Below are positions 60,235-64,000 of a stretch of 64,000 nt of DNA, one piece after another. A program made the translations under genes and the position numbers. The notes under the pieces are model-generated. The model had not been told where the DNA came from and did no database searches. It worked only from the letters and a program-made list of their open reading frames with translations. Origin of the DNA: Streptomyces canus 299MFChir4.1 (GTDB lineage Bacteria > Actinomycetota > Actinomycetes > Streptomycetales > Streptomycetaceae). The stretch's first letter is position 1, and every line of letters starts with the position of its first letter. The DNA is taken from the NCBI RefSeq assembly GCF_000383615.1, contig NZ_KB911585.1, positions 406,939 to 470,938 of the forward strand, written 5' to 3'.

Positions 60235-61314
60235 GTGAGCGCACTCTTCGAGCCCTTCACCCTTCGCGACGTGACGATCCCGAACCGGGTGTGGATGCCG
60301 CCGATGTGCCAGTACTCGGCCGCTCCGGACGGTCCCGGGACCGGCGCCCCGAACGACTGGCACTTCGCGCACTACGCGGCCCGCGCGACCGGCGGCGCGG
60401 GACTGATCATCGTCGAGGCCACCGGGGTCAGCCCCGAGGGCCGTATCACCCCCTACGACCTCGGCATCTGGAACGACACCCAGGTCGAGGCGTTCCGCCG
60501 CATCACCCGCTTCCTGGTCTCCCAGGGCACGGTCCCGGGAATCCAGCTCGCCCACGCCGGCCGCAAGGCGTCGACCGACCAGCCCTGGAAGGGCGGCGCG
60601 CCGCTCACCCCGGGCGCAGGGGGCTGGCGGCCGCTGGGCCCGAGCGCGCTGCCGTACAACGAGGACCACCCGGTACCGGCCGAGCTGACCGGTCATCAGA
60701 TCACCGAGATCGTCGCCCAGTTCGCGGACGCGGCCCGCCGCGCCCTCGCCGCCGGCTTCGAAGTCGCCGAGATCCACGGCGCCCACGGCTATCTGATCGG
60801 CAACTTCCTCTCCCCGCACAGCAATCACCGCACCGACGCGTACGGCGGCTCGTACGAGAACCGCACCCGCTTCGCGCTGGAGGTCGTCGACGCGGTGCGC
60901 GAGGTCTGGCCCGACGACAAGCCCCTCTTCTTCCGCGTCTCGGCGACGGACTGGCTGGAGGAGGGCGGCTGGACCGCCGACGACACCGTCCGCCTCGCCC
61001 ACGACCTGCGGGCCCACGGCATCGACCTCCTGGACGTCTCCACCGGCGGCAACGCCTCGGGCGTGCGCATCCCCGTCGGCCCCGGCTACCAGGTCCCCTT
61101 CGCCGCCCGCGTCAAGGCGGAGACCACCCTGCCGGTGGCCGCGGTCGGTCTCATCACGGAGGCCGAGCAGGCCGAGAAGATCCTCTCCAACGGCGAGGCG
61201 GACGCGGTGCTGCTCGGCCGAGAGCTGCTGCGGACCCCGTCCTGGGCACGGCATGCGGCGCGGGAGCTGGGCGGGGACGTGCAGGTGCCGGACCAGTACC
61301 ACCGGTCGGTCTGA
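60235..61314 (+). CDS. Old yellow enzyme family NADH:flavin oxidoreductase (YqjM-like)
   Basis: A 359-residue FMN barrel. YqjM-class hallmarks are visible: RVWMPPMCQYSA with the redox-tuning Cys25, HAGRKAS, the HGAHGYL His pair, and RTDAYGGSYENRTRF. It reduces activated alkenes such as enones, maleimides and nitro-olefins with NAD(P)H. TGGAG lies six bases before GTG 60235; ATG 60223 is an alternative. The divergent ArsR protein probably represses it, with an electrophile as the likely inducer. Confidence 0.94.
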   Translation: MSALFEPFTLRDVTIPNRVWMPPMCQYSAAPDGPGTGAPNDWHFAHYAARATGGAGLIIVEATGVSPEGRITPYDLGIWNDTQVEAFRRITRFLVSQGTVPGIQLAHAGRKASTDQPWKGGAPLTPGAGGWRPLGPSALPYNEDHPVPAELTGHQITEIVAQFADAARRALAAGFEVAEIHGAHGYLIGNFLSPHSNHRTDAYGGSYENRTRFALEVVDAVREVWPDDKPLFFRVSATDWLEEGGWTADDTVRLAHDLRAHGIDLLDVSTGGNASGVRIPVGPGYQVPFAARVKAETTLPVAAVGLITEAEQAEKILSNGEADAVLLGRELLRTPSWARHAARELGGDVQVPDQYHRSV

Positions 61315-61601
61315 CGCCGTTTCCGCGAAGGATCTTCGGCGCAGGGGGCACGGGAAGCCATCGGCGGCGCGTCAATCGCGACCACCTCACACGCGGCCTG
61401 CACCCCGGCTGGGCCTCAGTCGATCACCGTCGGTACCGGATGGTCGGCCTGAGACACCTGCCATCCCGCCTGCGGCTCGCGCCCGGTTCGGACCGCTCGA
61501 CCAGGTGCGGGGTCTGCCGCGCTCCTGGCACGCCGTCCGGCGGGACGCCCGCGCACCGCGCCGGAACATCCCGCCGGAGGGCCGCGACGGCCGGTGAGCC
61601 G

Positions 61602-62897
61602 TCAACTCGCCGTACAGGCCTTGCCGTTGAGCGTGAAGGCACCCGGCGCCGCGCTGTTCCCGCCGTGGTTCGCCTGGTAGCCGATGCTGACACTCGCGTT
61701 CGGCGCGATCGTGCCGTTGTACGTCGCGTTCGTCCCCGTCACCGCGCCGGAGGACGGACTGTACGTGGCGCCCCAGCCGTTGGTGATGGACTGGCCGGCG
61801 GGGAGGGCGAAGGCCAGCTGCCAGCCGTTGATCACGGTGGTGCCGGTGTTGGTGATCGTCAGGGAGGCCGTCAGGCCGGTGCTCCAGGCGTTGGTCGTGG
61901 CCGTCACCTTGCAGGCACCCGGCTGCGGTTGGGGCGCCGGGCCCGAGCCGTCGAGGCCGAAGAAGGTGAGGGCGCGGGCGGCCATGCCGGTGGTGTAGAG
62001 GTTGTGGCCGACGCCCTGGAGGCTGATCGCCTCGACCGGGGCCCGGTCACCGGTGGCGCCGTAGCGGGTGCGGGTCCAGCCGGAGACGGGCGTGTCCGTG
62101 GCGGCCGGCGTCTGGCTGACGCCGAGGACGTTCGTCCACTGCTTGATCTCCTCGCCGAAGTTGGGGTAGCGCAGCACGTCGTCGGTGGTGCCGTGCCACA
62201 CCTGCATGCGCGGCCGGGGGCCGGTGTAGCCGGGGTAGGCGGCGCGGACCAGGTCGCCCCACTGCTGCGGGGTGTGGGTGACGGTGCCGCCCGAGCAGGC
62301 GCTGTTCCACTCGGAGCCGTCCGTCGTGGCGAAGCAGCCGAAGGGGACGCCGGAGAAGGCCGCGCCCGCCGCGAACACGTCCGGGTAGTCACCGAGCAGG
62401 ACGTTCGTCATCATCGCGCCGGAGGAGATGCCGGTGGCGTAGATCCTGCCGCTGTCGGCGGAGTAGGTGTTCACCGTCCAGTCGATCATCGACTTGATGC
62501 CCACGGGGTCGCTGCCGCCGCCCCGCCTCAGCGCCTGCGGCGAGGACACGTCGAAGCACTTGCTGGACCGGGTGACCGAGGGGTAGATCACCACGAAGCC
62601 GTAGGTGTCGGCCAGTCGGGCCCACTCGGTGCCGTTGTACATGGCCGGTCCCGAGCCGGTGCAGTAGTGCACGGCGACGACGACCGCCGGGTGCGCGGTG
62701 ACGTTGTCGGGCACGTACAGGTACATCTGGAGATTGCTGGGATTGGTACCGAAATCGGTGATCTCGGTGAGGGTCGCCGCGGGGACGGCCTCCGTGCGGG
62801 CGGATGCGGTGGGTACGGCGGCGAAGAGCACCGCCGCGAGTAACGACAGCAGGACCGCCATCATCGAACTCAGCGGTCTCGTGCGGGTGGTGGACAC
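61602..62897 (-). CDS. Secreted CE1 esterase (PHB depolymerase family) with CBM2
   Basis: A 431-residue secreted enzyme. The signal peptide ends near ASARTE at about residue 33. The catalytic domain has the nucleophile in GISSGAMM and the histidine in GVGHNLY, as in CE1 acetylxylan or feruloyl esterases and PHB depolymerases. A CBM2 binds cellulose or xylan at the C-terminus (from about 330; tryptophans in WQLAFALPAGQ, NGWGATYS; terminal cysteines). It probably deacetylates or deferuloylates xylan. GTG 62897 follows AAGGAC. A CebR-like palindrome lies about 230 bp upstream. Confidence 0.92.
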   Translation of the reverse strand: MSTTRTRPLSSMMAVLLSLLAAVLFAAVPTASARTEAVPAATLTEITDFGTNPSNLQMYLYVPDNVTAHPAVVVAVHYCTGSGPAMYNGTEWARLADTYGFVVIYPSVTRSSKCFDVSSPQALRRGGGSDPVGIKSMIDWTVNTYSADSGRIYATGISSGAMMTNVLLGDYPDVFAAGAAFSGVPFGCFATTDGSEWNSACSGGTVTHTPQQWGDLVRAAYPGYTGPRPRMQVWHGTTDDVLRYPNFGEEIKQWTNVLGVSQTPAATDTPVSGWTRTRYGATGDRAPVEAISLQGVGHNLYTTGMAARALTFFGLDGSGPAPQPQPGACKVTATTNAWSTGLTASLTITNTGTTVINGWQLAFALPAGQSITNGWGATYSPSSGAVTGTNATYNGTIAPNASVSIGYQANHGGNSAAPGAFTLNGKACTAS

Positions 62898-63122
62898 GTC
62901 CTTGCCCCTCTCTTTCGGAAGGATCAGCCGGATGAGTTGATCTGGGTCGACAGGGCGGCACAACGGCGGCGCGGCGGCAGCAGGGCGAGCAGGGTGAGCA
63001 CGGGGCCGCCGGCGAACGTACGCATGCATGGAGTCGCCACCTGCTCACCCCTCTCGGAAGGTCTCCGAGATCTCGCGGAAGGGAAGCGTCCGGCGAGCAT
63101 CGTGGCATGCGCATGGCTGCCA

Positions 63123-63136
63123 TGGAAGCGCTCCCA
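63123..63136. promoter_or_regulatory. CebR-like operator
   Basis: TGGAAGCGCTCCCA differs by one base from the known 14-bp palindrome TGGGAGCGCTCCCA bound by the cellobiose-sensing LacI regulator CebR. It lies in the 494-bp gap upstream of the CE1-CBM2 gene. Confidence 0.7.
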
Positions 63137-63210
63137 CACCTCGAAAGAATTCGCTCGCGGCCATCACCCCCTCCCCCACCTGGGTGGCCGGATGCCTTCT
63201 GCGCAAAGCG

Positions 63211-63239
63211 TTGACCAGAAAGCGCTTACCCTCTACGTT
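63211..63239 (+). promoter_or_regulatory. Pectate lyase promoter with a LacI-type site in the spacer
   Basis: TTGACC (63211-63216), a 17-bp spacer and TACGTT (63234-63239) form a good promoter. The spacer contains AAGCGCTT (63220-63227), a LacI-type palindrome core. Transcription would begin near 63246, giving a leader of about 146 nt. Confidence 0.7.
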
Positions 63240-63343
63240 CCGTTCAGCGATGTGACCGGCCCGCCTCACCCGGCCCTTGCATTGCGGCACTGCACTGCGC
63301 ACGTCGTTCAAGCTTGCGAACATGCTTCAGCTACATGACCGAC

Positions 63344-63376
63344 CAGGCACCATGCAGGCACCATGCAGGCACCACG
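63344..63376. repeat. Three tandem copies of an 11-bp unit in the pectate lyase leader
   Basis: CAGGCACCATG at 63344-63354 and 63355-63365, then CAGGCACCACG at 63366-63376. Each of the first two copies contains an ATG, but none is in a plausible frame for the lyase. Confidence 0.85.
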
Positions 63377-63391
63377 AAGGGACGCACCCGC

Positions 63392-64000
63392 ATGCGTACT
63401 CGCCCCCCACGTACACACGCGCAAAGATCCGCTCTGGCCGCCGGTGCGGCCGCACTCGCGACGGCGGCCGCCCTGGCCGTTCCGCAGCAGGCCGGGGCCG
63501 CAGAGACCTCCCCCATCGGTTTCGGCGCCGGCACCACCGGCGGCGGCAGCGCTTCCGCGGTCACCGTCACCACGCCGAGCGCCTTCAAGACGGCCGTCAC
63601 CGGCAGCACGGCGAAGGTTGTCAAGGTCAACGGCCTGATCTCGCTGAGCGGCACGGTCGACGTCGGCTCCAACACCACGGTGCTGGGCGTCGGTTCGTCG
63701 TCCGGGTTCACCGGCGGCGGGCTGCGACTGAAGAAGGTCAGCAACGTCGTGGTCCGCAACCTGAACATCAGCAAGCCCGTCGCGCCCGCGGACGGCATCG
63801 AGGTGCAGGCCTCGACGAAGGTGTGGATCGACCACAACTCCTTCTCGGCGGACCGCGATCACGACAAGGACTACTACGACGGGCTGCTGGACATCAACCA
63901 TGGCTCGGACAACGTCACGGTGTCCTGGAACACCTTCAAGGACCACTTCAAGGGCTCGCTCGTCGGCCACAGCGACAACAACGCGAGCCAGGACACCGGC
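63392..64000 (+). CDS. Secreted pectate lyase, polysaccharide lyase family 1 (partial)
   Basis: The first 203 codons of a pectate lyase, cut by the window end. A signal peptide (basic RTRPPRTHAQR, hydrophobic core) ends near AGAAETS at about residue 36. The mature part shows the PL1 pattern TGGGSASAVTVTTPSAFKTA, then VWIDHNSFS and GLLDINHGSDNVTVSWNTFK, where the calcium-binding aspartates of the parallel beta-helix lie. It cleaves polygalacturonate by beta-elimination. The ATG at 63392 follows GAAGGGA. A LacI-type site is in its promoter. Confidence 0.92.
   Translation, partial: MRTRPPRTHAQRSALAAGAAALATAAALAVPQQAGAAETSPIGFGAGTTGGGSASAVTVTTPSAFKTAVTGSTAKVVKVNGLISLSGTVDVGSNTTVLGVGSSSGFTGGGLRLKKVSNVVVRNLNISKPVAPADGIEVQASTKVWIDHNSFSADRDHDKDYYDGLLDINHGSDNVTVSWNTFKDHFKGSLVGHSDNNASQDTG

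Noticed and set aside
59719..61302. A 527-codon minus-strand frame across the oxidoreductase
   Set aside because: Only the first 118 codons from the 3' end, starting at GTG 60072, encode ArsR; the remainder is a shadow of the old-yellow-enzyme gene.
61315..61601. Possible small gene between the old-yellow-enzyme and esterase genes
   Set aside because: Short frames only, with no start signals or recognisable domains; I see nothing in it.
1..64000. tRNA, rRNA, insertion sequences, phage attachment sites, secondary-metabolite clusters and riboswitches
   Set aside because: None found by reading both strands for cloverleaf-like segments, transposases, integrases or biosynthetic domains; a covariance-model scan would be decisive.

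Overview
The window is 64 kb of very GC-rich chromosome with strong third-position G/C preference, GTG and TTG starts, mycothiol- and F420-type enzymes, and DUF families typical of Streptomyces. I read it as a Streptomyces (or close relative) chromosomal segment that is largely housekeeping and accessory metabolism. I found no rRNA or tRNA genes, insertion sequences, phage genes, CRISPR arrays or biosynthetic gene cluster.

Layout. 0.3-7.5 kb: an MFS permease, a small unknown protein, a DJ-1/PfpI protein divergent from a LysR regulator, a ~46-bp degenerate minisatellite, a mycothiol-dependent enzyme, a MarR/MFS efflux pair and a small membrane protein. 7.4-13.5 kb: a two-component system, a TetR/F420-nitroreductase-like divergent pair with clear operators, a geranylgeranyl reductase-family flavoprotein and an M20 peptidase. 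13.7-19.8 kb: a complete dipeptide/oligopeptide ABC operon on the minus strand. 20.1-26.8 kb: a P-loop kinase-NUDIX fusion, a secreted GH27 alpha-galactosidase, and a ROK kinase divergent from a LacI regulator. 26.7-33.9 kb: a Ser/Thr kinase with an extracellular domain, a DUF6986-type aldolase with an elaborate inverted repeat, a secreted EEP hydrolase, etfBA and a flavin reductase. 34.0-45.4 kb: a thioredoxin/DUF4395 pair, an acyltransferase, a transglutaminase-fold protein, a DUF6421-SDR-threonine aldolase operon, GDPD, VOC and a lipid kinase; three genes in this stretch are broken. 45.4-56.8 kb: a large clan GH-A/CBM protein, a FUSC-MarR operon, DUF5134, PAP2, HAD and TetR genes, and an LVIVD/DUF305 pair. 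56.9-64.0 kb: an FprA-like reductase, an NCS2 purine permease, an ArsR regulator divergent from an old-yellow-enzyme, and an outward-facing pair of polysaccharide-degrading secreted enzymes (CE1-CBM2 esterase and a pectate lyase cut by the window edge).

The dominant theme is small regulated modules: a regulator next to, and usually divergent from, one target gene, with palindromes readable in the shared promoter (MarR/MFS, TetR/nitroreductase, LacI/ROK, ArsR/OYE, MarR/FUSC). Several starts sit 6-10 nt behind a -10-like hexamer, suggesting leaderless mRNAs. A second theme is plant-polysaccharide use (GH27, clan GH-A, CE1-CBM2, PL1). The third is gene decay between 35.8 and 45.4 kb. I did not find a self-evidently new defence or biosynthetic system; the most promising uncharacterised units are the DUF6421 operon, the kinase-NUDIX fusion, the thioredoxin/DUF4395 pair with its shared 9-bp inverted repeat, and the unsecreted-looking GH-A/CBM protein.
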